NCBI GenBank assembly: GCA_903861005.1
Contig: CAIOSP010000036.1
Location: forward strand, 1 to 45,942
Source: an uncultured Pseudomonadota bacterium
Lineage (GTDB): Bacteria; Myxococcota_A; UBA796; GCA-2862545
Direction of reading: 5' to 3'
DNA: 45,942 bases
Under the pieces are notes generated by a model. The model searched no databases. It saw only the letters and a program-made list of their open reading frames with translations, and was not told the origin of the DNA. Of the stretch, positions 34,401 through 42,338 are shown one piece after another (within the stretch, counting starts at the first letter, position 1; the number at the start of each line of letters is the position of its first letter). A program made the position numbers and the translations under genes.

Positions 34401-36849
34401 CTTCGGTGTGCAAAACGAGCGCCAAATCATGCGCGGACGTCCACGCGTCCGTGGGCAGGACCGAGAGGCCGTCACGGAGGTACCGGGCCGCGGCGCCGGT
34501 CGCCATACAGGCCTTGGCCCGGCGCGCCGCCATCAGGAACACCGCCGACGCCTGCAGCCGCTCCGCCGGATCGTGGAGCAGCCCGACCGCCTCGCCCAGG
34601 TGCGACGCGACGTCGATCACCTGCTCTCCGAGCGCGTCCAGGCCGCGGGCCAGCAGCATCCGGCCCAGGCGCAGGTGGATCTCGGCGCGCGTCGCCTCGG
34701 CGAGCGCGTCGTGCGCGGCCTGCTCCACGCGATCATGGAGGAAGCGGTAGCGCGGGCTGATCTGCAGTCGACCACCGCGTCGGCCCGCCAGCTCGGCCTC
34801 CTCGGCGGCGTAGCGGTACGACCCATCCAGCGGCAGGATCAGGCCCTCGGCGAGCGCGGGCTCAAGCTCGCGCGCGGTGTCCGCCGCGCGGCGATCGCTC
34901 ACGGCGGCCAGCGTGTCGAGGTCGAAGCTGGCGCCAAGGCATGCGGCGATCTGGAGCAGCCCGCAGGTCGCGTCCGGGAGGCGTGCGAACCGCTGCGTCA
35001 TCAGCTTGGCGACGTCGTCGGTGATCCCGCGCGTCACCGCGGCGTCCAGGTCCCAGGTCCAACGGGTCGCCGCCGCGTCGAAGCGAATGACCCCATCGAG
35101 CGCGAGCCGCTCCATGAGCTGGTGCACGAAGAACGGGTTGCCCCCGGTGCGGTCGTGGATGAGCGCCGCCAGCGGCCGCGCCTCCACCCGCTCCGCGTGC
35201 ATGCTGTCCGCGACCAACGCCTCCACCGACTCCACGCTCAGCGGTCCAAGCTCGAGCATGGTCGCGGGGCGGCCCGCGCTCGCCAAGCGCTGCAGCGTCG
35301 CACGGAGCGGGTGCGTCGGCCCCACCTCCTCCTCACGGAACGCGCCGATCAGGAGCAGGCCACGCGCGTCGCGGTCGGTCGCCAGCACCTCCATCAGCGA
35401 CAGCGACGGCAGATCGGCCCACTGCAGGTCGTCGAGGAAGATGGCGAACGGCTCGCTGGGCGACAGGAACGCGCCCAGGAAGCGACGGAACACGTGTCCG
35501 AACCGGGCGACCGCCTCTCCTGGGCTCGCCTCGGGCAGCGGCGGCTGCGGCCCCAGGATCAGATCCAGGTCCGCGACCACGTCGGCGATCACCGCGCCGT
35601 TCGGGCCCAGGGCCTCCTGCAAGCGACCGCGCAGCAACGCCAGCCGAGCCTCCGGCAGCGACAGCGCCTGCCGGATGAGGTCTTGAAGCGCGCCGATCCA
35701 CGCGAGGTACGGCAGGTCGCGGCGGTACAGATCGAACTTGCCAGCCGCGAAGCGACCGTGCGCGGCGGCGATCCCGGGCTCGACCTCATGCACGAGCGCC
35801 GACTTGCCGATGCCGGAGCGACCCGACACCAACACCACCTCAACCTCACCTCCGGCCACGCGCTCCAGCGCGCCGAGCAGCGCGCCCTGCTCCGCCTCGC
35901 GGCCGTAGAGGTTGTCGGACACGAGGAAATGATCCCGTCGATCGCGCTCGCCGAGCGTGAAGCGGACGTCGGGCTTGCCCTCGCGCGCCGCGTCCAGGCA
36001 GCGGCGCAGATCCACCGCCAGGCCCACGGCGGTCTGATAGCGATCCTCGGCGCGCTTGCGCAGAAGCCGAGCCGTGATCTCGGCCACGGTGACCGGGACG
36101 TCCGGCGCCAGGTCGCGCACCTCGGGTGCGTCCACGGCGATGTGCGCGTGCACCAGCTCCAGCGGGTCATCACTGAGGAACGGCGGCCGCCCGGTCAGCA
36201 GGTGCAAGAGCGTCGCGCCCAGCCCGTACAGATCGGAGCGAGCGTCCACCGGGCGGTTCATGCGCCCCGTCTGCTCGGGCGACATGTAGCGGAGCGTGCC
36301 CTCGGCGCGGTCGTCCGTGGACGACGCGCTCTCCGATCGCAGCGTGCTCGCGATGCCCAGGTCGATCAGCTTGACGTGGTCACCCACGCCGTCGACCACC
36401 ACGTTCGCCGGCTTCACGTCCTTGTGGACGATGCCCGCCGCGTGAAGCTGCGCCAGGCCGTCCGCCATGCCGACCGCAAAGCGCAGCGCGTCGACCAACG
36501 ACGGGCGCCCATGCGCGCGGAGCCAGCGGTCGAGCGAGATCCCGCCGTTGTCTTCCATCACCAGCGCGAGGTCGTTGTCGAGCTGCGCCAGCGCGAGGTG
36601 CTGGATCACGTTCGGCGCGGTGAGCACGCGTCGACCCAGCTCGTGCGCGCGGCGCTGGGCCGCGAGCTGTCGCTCGGTCGGGAAGTCGTCGCGGTGAACC
36701 TTGACCACCACCGCGCGACCCGTCGCGTCCTCGACGCCGCGGTACACCGCGGCGCGCGCGCCCAGGTAGACGCGCGACACCAGCGTGTAGCCGTGCACGC
36801 GCGGCAGCGCCGAGCGGGCGCCTGAAGCTTCGGCGGAGTCAGATCGCAA
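31465..36849 (-). CDS. Ser/Thr kinase-AAA ATPase-GAF-adenylate cyclase fusion
   Basis: 1794 residues from TTG 36849, overlapping the lipoxygenase stop by 11 bp. Kinase domain about 20-290: Lys in VVVKVHRDD (K50), catalytic loop IVHKDVKPANVVVD (D144, K146), DLG in place of DFG (D163). ATPase domain about 325-560 with Walker A SGRSGIGKSALVHEVE, like AAA_16/guanylate-cyclase-linked ATPases. A long helical (TPR-like) middle, then a GAF domain about 1360-1530 (VVCVPLLSHGTVVGVLYLEN). Class III cyclase about 1560-1740: VSVLFSDLRGFTALSEQL and FVDKFIGDAVMALF give the metal Asp and substrate Lys; TTVIGDAVNLASRLEG gives the transition-state Asn/Arg and Asp, so ATP is the predicted substrate. It is a multi-domain signalling protein, as in Myxococcota and Cyanobacteria. 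Confidence 0.93.
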   Translation of the reverse strand: MRSDSAEASGARSALPRVHGYTLVSRVYLGARAAVYRGVEDATGRAVVVKVHRDDFPTERQLAAQRRAHELGRRVLTAPNVIQHLALAQLDNDLALVMEDNGGISLDRWLRAHGRPSLVDALRFAVGMADGLAQLHAAGIVHKDVKPANVVVDGVGDHVKLIDLGIASTLRSESASSTDDRAEGTLRYMSPEQTGRMNRPVDARSDLYGLGATLLHLLTGRPPFLSDDPLELVHAHIAVDAPEVRDLAPDVPVTVAEITARLLRKRAEDRYQTAVGLAVDLRRCLDAAREGKPDVRFTLGERDRRDHFLVSDNLYGREAEQGALLGALERVAGGEVEVVLVSGRSGIGKSALVHEVEPGIAAAHGRFAAGKFDLYRRDLPYLAWIGALQDLIRQALSLPEARLALLRGRLQEALGPNGAVIADVVADLDLILGPQPPLPEASPGEAVARFGHVFRRFLGAFLSPSEPFAIFLDDLQWADLPSLSLMEVLATDRDARGLLLIGAFREEEVGPTHPLRATLQRLASAGRPATMLELGPLSVESVEALVADSMHAERVEARPLAALIHDRTGGNPFFVHQLMERLALDGVIRFDAAATRWTWDLDAAVTRGITDDVAKLMTQRFARLPDATCGLLQIAACLGASFDLDTLAAVSDRRAADTARELEPALAEGLILPLDGSYRYAAEEAELAGRRGGRLQISPRYRFLHDRVEQAAHDALAEATRAEIHLRLGRMLLARGLDALGEQVIDVASHLGEAVGLLHDPAERLQASAVFLMAARRAKACMATGAAARYLRDGLSVLPTDAWTSAHDLALVLHTEAADVAYIEERWDDVERHAPEVLTHATNLHQRMPIHLIRIGVGVSQLRYKEGTHLAVDVLRDEFGIRLPKDPITPHVLGGVIRLKIALRGRDPKTLIDLPTLTDPDVNAALGIMMKSATNAYWGVPNLVPLLAFRMIRLSLVHGNTGLSAYGYALYGMIASAALGLVDEGYAFGQLAMDLLEKTGDRHLVGKTGLLFHGFIRHHRDPYRKCATEVLACYAAAMDAGDVENAAYCATVAYVTDLLSGRSVAWMGERYGDYVPVVLGSKQAQTAYAMRVWTIAIARISSRDTTDARLVGEGLDFDVRLQELLAAGAGEGQAIAQGCGAAGWLAFVMGDDDRALAALTLLHANREAAPGQTFVTFGVAMLGVVLARRSTTLPRAQRRLLGRVRKQMRAAAHRNPDLLPFVHWMDAEADGSAARVEWALRGLADASSSAKAIGNLWVEAMVSKRMAELHASLQHTDLARFHQDRARALWRRFGAVALDRHGEGELHEEDYLDASGGVSTFATTDADSLGALDVRVLLAAVRAISSEIEMDRLLERVLRVALQAAGARRGLLYLRQGEDSPEVEVVAEATIVGAELVVRTGGAQLDVASPDSIVAYVRRTKRTRLIDDAGFDELFANDPYVRANQVRSVVCVPLLSHGTVVGVLYLENDRGAGVFTEGHVSVLQAIGGQGVVAVENARLFAAQRRAAEAFGRFVPRPFLSHIGRRRIEDVALGDGVEAEVSVLFSDLRGFTALSEQLTVSGNFALINDYLARMLPAVNAHGGFVDKFIGDAVMALFVGETDGAVRAAVGMHRALEQFNDERAARGESRLNMGVGVHTGTVMLGTIGSNERMETTVIGDAVNLASRLEGMTKHYGASLLISDATRARLRDPDMFEVREVGRVRVKGRRGAIGVHEVLDARTADERAVLLSTRARLGGAFQRWVDADFAGAVTDFEACAAEAPFDVVANTLARRAAELAQSPAPAGWDGVDEQHEK

Positions 36850-38503
36850 CGGACCGCCCGATGATGCTGGGGTCTAGGTAGCGGTACGGGACATCCAGCA
36901 GCAGGTTCCGCTCTCGGATGGCAAGGGTGTCCTGATCGAGGCGCGCGCGGAAGCGGTCGACGACCAGCTGCGCGCGCTTCACGTCCTGGAAGAACTGCGT
37001 CGGGTACTGACCGATCGGGTGGTGCGTCGGCATCGACAGCAGATGCACGAGCGCGATCTGATCGTCCACCGCGAGCTCAGGCGGGAGCGCGTAAGTGAAC
37101 GCCTCGTTGTTCATCGGGATCTTGGACTTGGGCGGAGGCAGGTAGAGCGCGCCCGGCGAGTTGGGCACGTAGCCAAACTGGTCGAACTGCCCGTTGTTCA
37201 CGGCCGAGTGCTCGGCCGAGACCGTCCACAAGATCCCGAGCACGATCGCGTGCAGATCCTTGAAGCGCTCGAGCTTGCCGCCGCCGGGCAGACCGCGGAT
37301 CTGCCCGCCCGTGGGCGACACCAGCTCCGCCGCCCACGCCTGAAGCTCGGTGTCGCCGCGCACGTCTTCGTCCGAGCGGTAGAACACGCGCAGCAGCTCG
37401 TCGACGTACTTGCTCAGCGTCGCGTAGATGCGGCGTGCGTCGTCCCGGTAGTGGTAGCCCGGGAGGTCGTTCACATCGCGGCGAGCGAAGTCGAGCAGCG
37501 GCTCAGTCTCGCCAAACGTCCAGCGCTTCCACGCCTTGTCGACCAGCCAGAACCCACCCTCGCTGCCGACCGCGATCGCCTTGTCGATCGGCCCGCCGGG
37601 CGCGATCAGCTTGCCGCGCGCCGCCGTGTTGATCGCGATGGTGTCGGTGAAGTGCGGCCTGAAGAGCTCATGCAGCGGGTGGGTCGGCGCCATGGTGCGA
37701 TTCATCGCCACCCAGCAGGTCTCAGGTACCAGATGCGTGCGCGTGAGGTGCGACACGAGCTCATGGTACGAGGCGTCCGCGCTCTGCACGAAGGACTTGG
37801 CGAGCAACCAGAGCCACTCGCCGTCCTTGGGCGTGAACAGCACGCCCGCGGACTGCGCGTCCTGGCCGAGTTGGATCGCGAGCGGCGCGAGCATGCCGGC
37901 TTCATCGACAAAGAAGGCCGCGATCGCCGCGGCCAGGAAGCGTCCGACCACGATCGGCACATCCTGCAGGGACTCGAAGTCCACCAGATACAGCCGTCCC
38001 TCGCCGAGGAGCCGCTCCACGGTCAGGCCGAGCGGCGCGAGCACAGGCGCCGCCACTTGCTCCGTCAGCCCGAAGTTGGACGGGATCTGCCGGATCCGCT
38101 CGATGAGGAAGGGGTTCACCCCGTCGAGGCGCTGGCGCGCGAACTCCGAGTCTTCGCGCCAGCGGGACGAGGTGCCGGGCCGCTTCCGCAAGATGTAGTA
38201 CCGGTTGTAGTCCTCCACCTTCTTGGGCTCGCGCCCGAAGGCCCGAACGACCGACACCACGCCGTTGATCACCGACCCCATGAGGTCCCAGTCAAACCGC
38301 CTGGACTTGGACTCGCTGAACTCCTCGCCCGCAGGCACGCCGTCACAGAAGGGCGGGAGCCCATCGATGTGAACCCAGCGGTAGGCGGCCTTCTGCACAC
38401 CCAAGAGGCGGCCGCGGGTACCCAGCCCTTCGGCGGTGTCGTGCTGTGGGAGAGAGATACGGGACAACACGTACTCCAGCGAGGCGCTTGGACAGTACCA
38501 CAT
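36839..38503 (-). CDS. Lipoxygenase, all iron ligands present
   Basis: 554 residues from ATG 38503 (an in-frame TTG at 38512 adds three). Iron ligands (numbered from the ATG): H247 and H252 in SYHELVSHLTRTHLVPE (H-x4-H), H432 and N436 in SAEHSAVNNGQFD (H-x3-N), and the C-terminal Ile of IGRSVAI. Further family blocks are THPLHELFRPHFTDTIAIN, AARGKLIAPGG and GYVPNSPGALYLPPPKS. The Coffa residue before the Arg of INTAARG is Ala, associated with S-stereospecific oxygenation, whereas Gly indicates R. Lipoxygenases add O2 to polyunsaturated fatty acids to give hydroperoxides. No signal peptide or PLAT domain is seen. Co-transcribed with the kinase/cyclase gene, with the catalase-fold protein downstream in convergent orientation. 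Confidence 0.93.
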   Translation of the reverse strand: MWYCPSASLEYVLSRISLPQHDTAEGLGTRGRLLGVQKAAYRWVHIDGLPPFCDGVPAGEEFSESKSRRFDWDLMGSVINGVVSVVRAFGREPKKVEDYNRYYILRKRPGTSSRWREDSEFARQRLDGVNPFLIERIRQIPSNFGLTEQVAAPVLAPLGLTVERLLGEGRLYLVDFESLQDVPIVVGRFLAAAIAAFFVDEAGMLAPLAIQLGQDAQSAGVLFTPKDGEWLWLLAKSFVQSADASYHELVSHLTRTHLVPETCWVAMNRTMAPTHPLHELFRPHFTDTIAINTAARGKLIAPGGPIDKAIAVGSEGGFWLVDKAWKRWTFGETEPLLDFARRDVNDLPGYHYRDDARRIYATLSKYVDELLRVFYRSDEDVRGDTELQAWAAELVSPTGGQIRGLPGGGKLERFKDLHAIVLGILWTVSAEHSAVNNGQFDQFGYVPNSPGALYLPPPKSKIPMNNEAFTYALPPELAVDDQIALVHLLSMPTHHPIGQYPTQFFQDVKRAQLVVDRFRARLDQDTLAIRERNLLLDVPYRYLDPSIIGRSVAI

Positions 38504-38600
38504 GGAAAACAAGGAGGCCCAAATTCCGAGATTCCTTGCGTTTCATGTGATCACTTGAGGCACGCTCACGCCGGAAATCGGTCCAGGCGCACGCGGAAGC

Positions 38601-40661
38601 TCAGCGCGACGGCGTCCCCAGGCCATCCAGGAGCGCGTCGACTCGGTCGGCGGCGGCCTCGTTGGCGACGGTCGTCGTCCCATCCAGGCTGTCCCAGTCG
38701 ATCGTCCCCACGCCGAGCGGCATCGCAAAGACCCGGCGATGAAAGGCCTCGGCGGCGCGTGCGATGAGCTCGCCAGACTTCGGCCCATCGCCCACCGAGG
38801 CGCAGGTCACACGGCTTCCGGTCGACGTGAGCAGGCAGGACTGGAGCGTGCCCCCCGCGCCCCGCACGGAGACGACGAAGCCCATGTTGCTGTCGATGAG
38901 GCGGGGGCTGCGTCGCAGGCGGGCCGCGAGCGCGTCGGCGTCCGCCCCTCCCGCGGACACCACGCGCGCCGGGATCGCGCTCCGCAGTCGGCGGATCAAG
39001 CCTGCGTCGTCGCGGAGTGCCTGCTCCCAGAGCGTGAGCGCGCGTGCCTCCTCCGACGACCACCAGGCGGCGTCCGCCGCGACCGCCTCCACCCGCGCGC
39101 GCAGGAGCACCTCGTCGCGGGGCAGGCCGATCAGCGCGGCCCCCGCGAGCCGCAGCGACTCGGCGCGGTCACCGCCGCGCCACGCGATCTCCGCACCAAA
39201 GGCGTCGTAGTAGGGCGTGAACCGCGCGTCGGTCGCGTCGTCGGCGCGGGCCGCGTCCAGCGAGGCCTGCGCGACGCCTGTGCCCACCGCGTCGATCACG
39301 TCGCCGAGCAGCCAGGGTGGCACGTCGGCGAGGCCGTTGTACAGGTAGACGCGGAACAAGCCACGCGCGCGCTGGGGGCTCTGCAGCACCCCGCGGACCA
39401 CCGCGCGGTCGCGCAGTGTGGGCAGATCCGGGAGCCACTGGCGGACCCAGCGCCAGGTGCGCCAGAGCCAGCTCTCGTCGGGCGCGCGCTCGGCGTCGCG
39501 CTCGCACTGCTCGGTGCGCATGGCCATCCGCAGCACCGTGGTGGAGCCCAAGAGCTGGTCCATCTGGCCGGAGGAGTACCCGAGACGATCCGGGAACTCG
39601 ATCGCGCGGTCGACCACCTCCATGCCCTTGTCCGCCTCACCGGCAAGCAACAGCAGCCTGGCGAGCGCCGTGTCGAGCTCAGCACGGTTCTGATCGCGCA
39701 TCGAGGGCGGCAGCTTGAGTCGCCAGCGCTGCATGTTGCGCGCGCGCTCCACCGCCTCCTCTCCGCGCCCCGCCGACAGCGAGAGCCCCATCATCTGCAG
39801 CCAGGGGTTGGCCGCCTCCTCGCCTGACCCGACGGTGCCTTGCTTGGCGACGTCGTCCAGACCCTCGAAGCGCAGGTTGGCGAGCCGCGCGCCCACCAGG
39901 TTCGACGCGCCGGTCGCCGGGTCGTACCCGTTGACCAGCTCGGACACGAGCTCCGCCTCGCACGCGTCCAGGAAGGCTGCCCGATCCCCGATCTGCCCCT
40001 CGACCGCGCAGCGCGCGTTGATCGCGTGGGTGTGCTCCCAGGGGTCGTCCGACTCGAGCGCGGCGTCGATCTTCTCGCGCGCCTCGTCGAAGCGGCCGAG
40101 CTTGAGCAGGGGCCACCCGTAGCTAGCCCAGCGCGGCGGCGTGTAGTGCTCGTGGAAGGTGTCGAGCCAGGCGATCTGCGCCACCCGATCGTCCATCGCG
40201 CCCGTGACCGAGATGAGCTGGTCGATCACGTCGGCGTCGATCTTCCAGGCTTCCGGGCCCTCGGTACCCTCGCCGTGGTCAAACAGCGAGGCCGCGTGCT
40301 CCAGGTGCCAGCGCGCGCGCGACAGATCGCCCTCCCCCTCCACCAGGAACCAGCCGAGCAGCGCCCGAGCGCGGATGCTCTTGGGGTCATCGACGACCGC
40401 CTGCTCAGCGAGCCTGCGGCCGGTGACCATCTGCCCCGCGTCACGGGCCACGGCGGCCTTGGCGATCGCGGAGTCGGGCAGGAGGGGCGGGCCCCAGGCT
40501 GGATCCGGGCCGCTATCCGTGTCCTCGGCGACCGACGGAGGGACCGCGTCTTGCGCCAAGGCAGGACGGGCGAACGCGAGCGCGAGGCCAAGCAGCGCCG
40601 CGGCACGACGCGTCCGCGGTCGCGACAGGACACCAAGCCAAGCCGGAGCGCAGGGCTGCAC
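38601..40661 (-). CDS. Secreted helical-repeat (TPR-like) protein, unknown role
   Basis: 686 residues from GTG 40661, chosen for GGAGG nine bases upstream; a GTG at 40715 gives a longer form. A signal peptide (RRAAALLGLALAFARPALAQD) directs export. Tandem helix pairs (SIRARALLGWFLVEGEGDLS, ASYGWPLLKLGRFDEAREK, NRAELDTALARLLLLAGEAD and others) suggest TPR-like repeats through most of the protein. The C-terminal part (SNMGFVVSVRGAGGTLQSCL, SGELIARAAEAFHRRVF) is beta-alpha and unrecognised. It is probably a periplasmic or outer-membrane-associated scaffold. It is divergent from the GT-C-like protein across 123 bp and lies behind the lipoxygenase promoter region. Confidence 0.75.
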   Translation of the reverse strand: MQPCAPAWLGVLSRPRTRRAAALLGLALAFARPALAQDAVPPSVAEDTDSGPDPAWGPPLLPDSAIAKAAVARDAGQMVTGRRLAEQAVVDDPKSIRARALLGWFLVEGEGDLSRARWHLEHAASLFDHGEGTEGPEAWKIDADVIDQLISVTGAMDDRVAQIAWLDTFHEHYTPPRWASYGWPLLKLGRFDEAREKIDAALESDDPWEHTHAINARCAVEGQIGDRAAFLDACEAELVSELVNGYDPATGASNLVGARLANLRFEGLDDVAKQGTVGSGEEAANPWLQMMGLSLSAGRGEEAVERARNMQRWRLKLPPSMRDQNRAELDTALARLLLLAGEADKGMEVVDRAIEFPDRLGYSSGQMDQLLGSTTVLRMAMRTEQCERDAERAPDESWLWRTWRWVRQWLPDLPTLRDRAVVRGVLQSPQRARGLFRVYLYNGLADVPPWLLGDVIDAVGTGVAQASLDAARADDATDARFTPYYDAFGAEIAWRGGDRAESLRLAGAALIGLPRDEVLLRARVEAVAADAAWWSSEEARALTLWEQALRDDAGLIRRLRSAIPARVVSAGGADADALAARLRRSPRLIDSNMGFVVSVRGAGGTLQSCLLTSTGSRVTCASVGDGPKSGELIARAAEAFHRRVFAMPLGVGTIDWDSLDGTTTVANEAAADRVDALLDGLGTPSR

Positions 40662-40784
40662 CGTGGCGCGCCTCCGCCTCCCACCTAACGCCGCGACGCG
40701 GCTCCGGGTGCCCACGCAGGGCGGGTCGCGGTAGGATTGCCACGGGACGTCCGCGCCGGAGGTCCCACACGGGCCGGGGGGCGT

Positions 40785-42338
40785 TTGACCAGCAGCCAGA
40801 TCGGCGGAGGCGTGATCCTGCTGGTGCAGTCACTCGCGTGGGTCGTGTGGGTCGGCCTTTGCGTCGCGACCGTGGTCCGAGAGCGCAAACGCCTGTGGTC
40901 CGAAGACGGCGCGGCGCTGGTCGCGCTGACGATCGGCGCGCTGGCGCTCCGCCTGGCCGCGCCTGCAGTGCAGCACGACGTGAACCCGCGGCTAGACGAG
41001 GTGTTCGCACCGTGGACATCGCTGGGCTGGTCTTACACACACGGCCTGGTGGCGCTGATGCGCGTCCTGTGGGCCACCGCGCTCCCGGTCGACGACCAGA
41101 TGGTGTTCCACGTCGTGGCGGTGTTGGGCGCGCTGGTGGCGCCGATCGCGGCCGTGCTCACCGCCCGGCTGGGCGGCGGTCGCGCGGCTGCCGCAGCCGC
41201 GGGGATCGTCGTCGCGGGCCTGGGCGTGCACGTTCGCTACAGCCACACGGACGCGCCGCAGATCGTCGAAGGTCTGCTGACGCTGGTCGGCGCGGTGGCT
41301 CTCGCGGGCGATCCGACCAGGCGACGCGGGCTCGATGTGGCGCTGGCGGCGGTGTCGCTCGCGCTCGCCGCGTGCATGCGACCAGAGGCGCTCGCCATCC
41401 CGGCGCTGATCTTGCTGTGGGCCTGGGCGTCAGGGCTCGGCGTGTCGGCGCGTGTCGCCGGCGCGGTGGTCGCCGCCACGGCGCTGGTCGCGCTGCCAGA
41501 CATGATCGGCGTGGTGCTGGCGGGCGGCGGGCCGGGCGGACGCGGCGCGGGACTGGACCACGGGCACGGCGCCCTGCTGTTCGGCGTGCGACACTTCGTG
41601 CTGTGGAACAACGCCTTCGTCCCGACCGCGCTCGGCCTGCTGCCCCTGCTCGCGCCGTGGGGACGCGCGCCCGCGCGGCGCTCGCTCGCCACGTTCGCGC
41701 TGATGCTCGTGGTCGGCTCTCTGGTCGGCAACGCGATCTGGTCGATCGGAGACACCGCGTCGTGGTGCTTGGTCCGCCATCAGCTGCGCGTGCTGCCGTG
41801 GATGGCCGTGCTGCTCGGCCTGGGGCTCGAAGCGCTCACCGACGCTGCGCGCGGCTGGATCCCGATCTTCCAGCGCCAAGTGCTGCCCGGCCTCGCGCTC
41901 ATCGGCGTCGCGTGGGCGACGCGCGGCACGCTGCGTGACGCCTACGCGCCGTTCACGCTGTCCGACGAGTACACGTTCGTGCGCGCCACGCTCCCCACGC
42001 TCCCCGCAGGCTGCGCGATCACCTCGCTGCGCCTGGACGGCGATCGCGGGCTCGCGCTCCCCGTCGGCCCACCGGGCCTCGGCGGTGGTCGCGACTGGAT
42101 CGGCCTGGACGCCGACCTGACGGGCCCGGCCTGCGTGATCTACTACCGCTCCGCGCAGTGCGCGGTCGCGGGCCCGTCTGAGCCCGACCCTGGCGATCGC
42201 TGCGCCGCGTTCGAGTCCGCGTGGACGCTGACCCCGATCGCCGAGCGCCAGATCGTCGCGCGCGGCTGGCTGTGGGAGCACTACGCGACGCCGGCGCTGC
42301 GTGTCGGCTACTACCGGGTCGGCGACCCCAAGCCCTAG
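40785..42338 (+). CDS. Polytopic GT-C-like membrane protein, paralogue of the gene at 22096
   Basis: 517 residues from TTG 40785, chosen because GGGGGG lies just upstream and the length then matches the 518-aa paralogue; TTG at 40737 gives 533. Around 10-12 membrane helices precede a soluble C-terminus. First luminal loop NPRLDEVFAPWTSLGWSYTH includes D/E residues as in GT-C enzymes. VHVRYSHTDAPQIVEGLLTL is equivalent to the AHSEGHAIP loop of the paralogue. The C-terminal region has four cysteines (PAGCAI, GPACVIYYRSAQC, GDRCAAF), aligned with those of the paralogue. It may transfer sugars from lipid-linked donors, but a substrate cannot be assigned. Its stop shares CTAG with the convergent MoxR stop. 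Confidence 0.72.
   Translation: MTSSQIGGGVILLVQSLAWVVWVGLCVATVVRERKRLWSEDGAALVALTIGALALRLAAPAVQHDVNPRLDEVFAPWTSLGWSYTHGLVALMRVLWATALPVDDQMVFHVVAVLGALVAPIAAVLTARLGGGRAAAAAAGIVVAGLGVHVRYSHTDAPQIVEGLLTLVGAVALAGDPTRRRGLDVALAAVSLALAACMRPEALAIPALILLWAWASGLGVSARVAGAVVAATALVALPDMIGVVLAGGGPGGRGAGLDHGHGALLFGVRHFVLWNNAFVPTALGLLPLLAPWGRAPARRSLATFALMLVVGSLVGNAIWSIGDTASWCLVRHQLRVLPWMAVLLGLGLEALTDAARGWIPIFQRQVLPGLALIGVAWATRGTLRDAYAPFTLSDEYTFVRATLPTLPAGCAITSLRLDGDRGLALPVGPPGLGGGRDWIGLDADLTGPACVIYYRSAQCAVAGPSEPDPGDRCAAFESAWTLTPIAERQIVARGWLWEHYATPALRVGYYRVGDPKP

Noticed and set aside
34177-36825. An 882-codon plus-strand open frame opposite the kinase/ATPase fusion
   Set aside because: Mirror image of codons of the fusion, with no domain signature.
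38547-38554. GTGATCAC palindrome upstream of the lipoxygenase as a cAMP-CRP site
   Set aside because: CRP-type sites need a six-base spacer between TGTGA and TCACA halves, absent here; the palindrome alone is too short to call.
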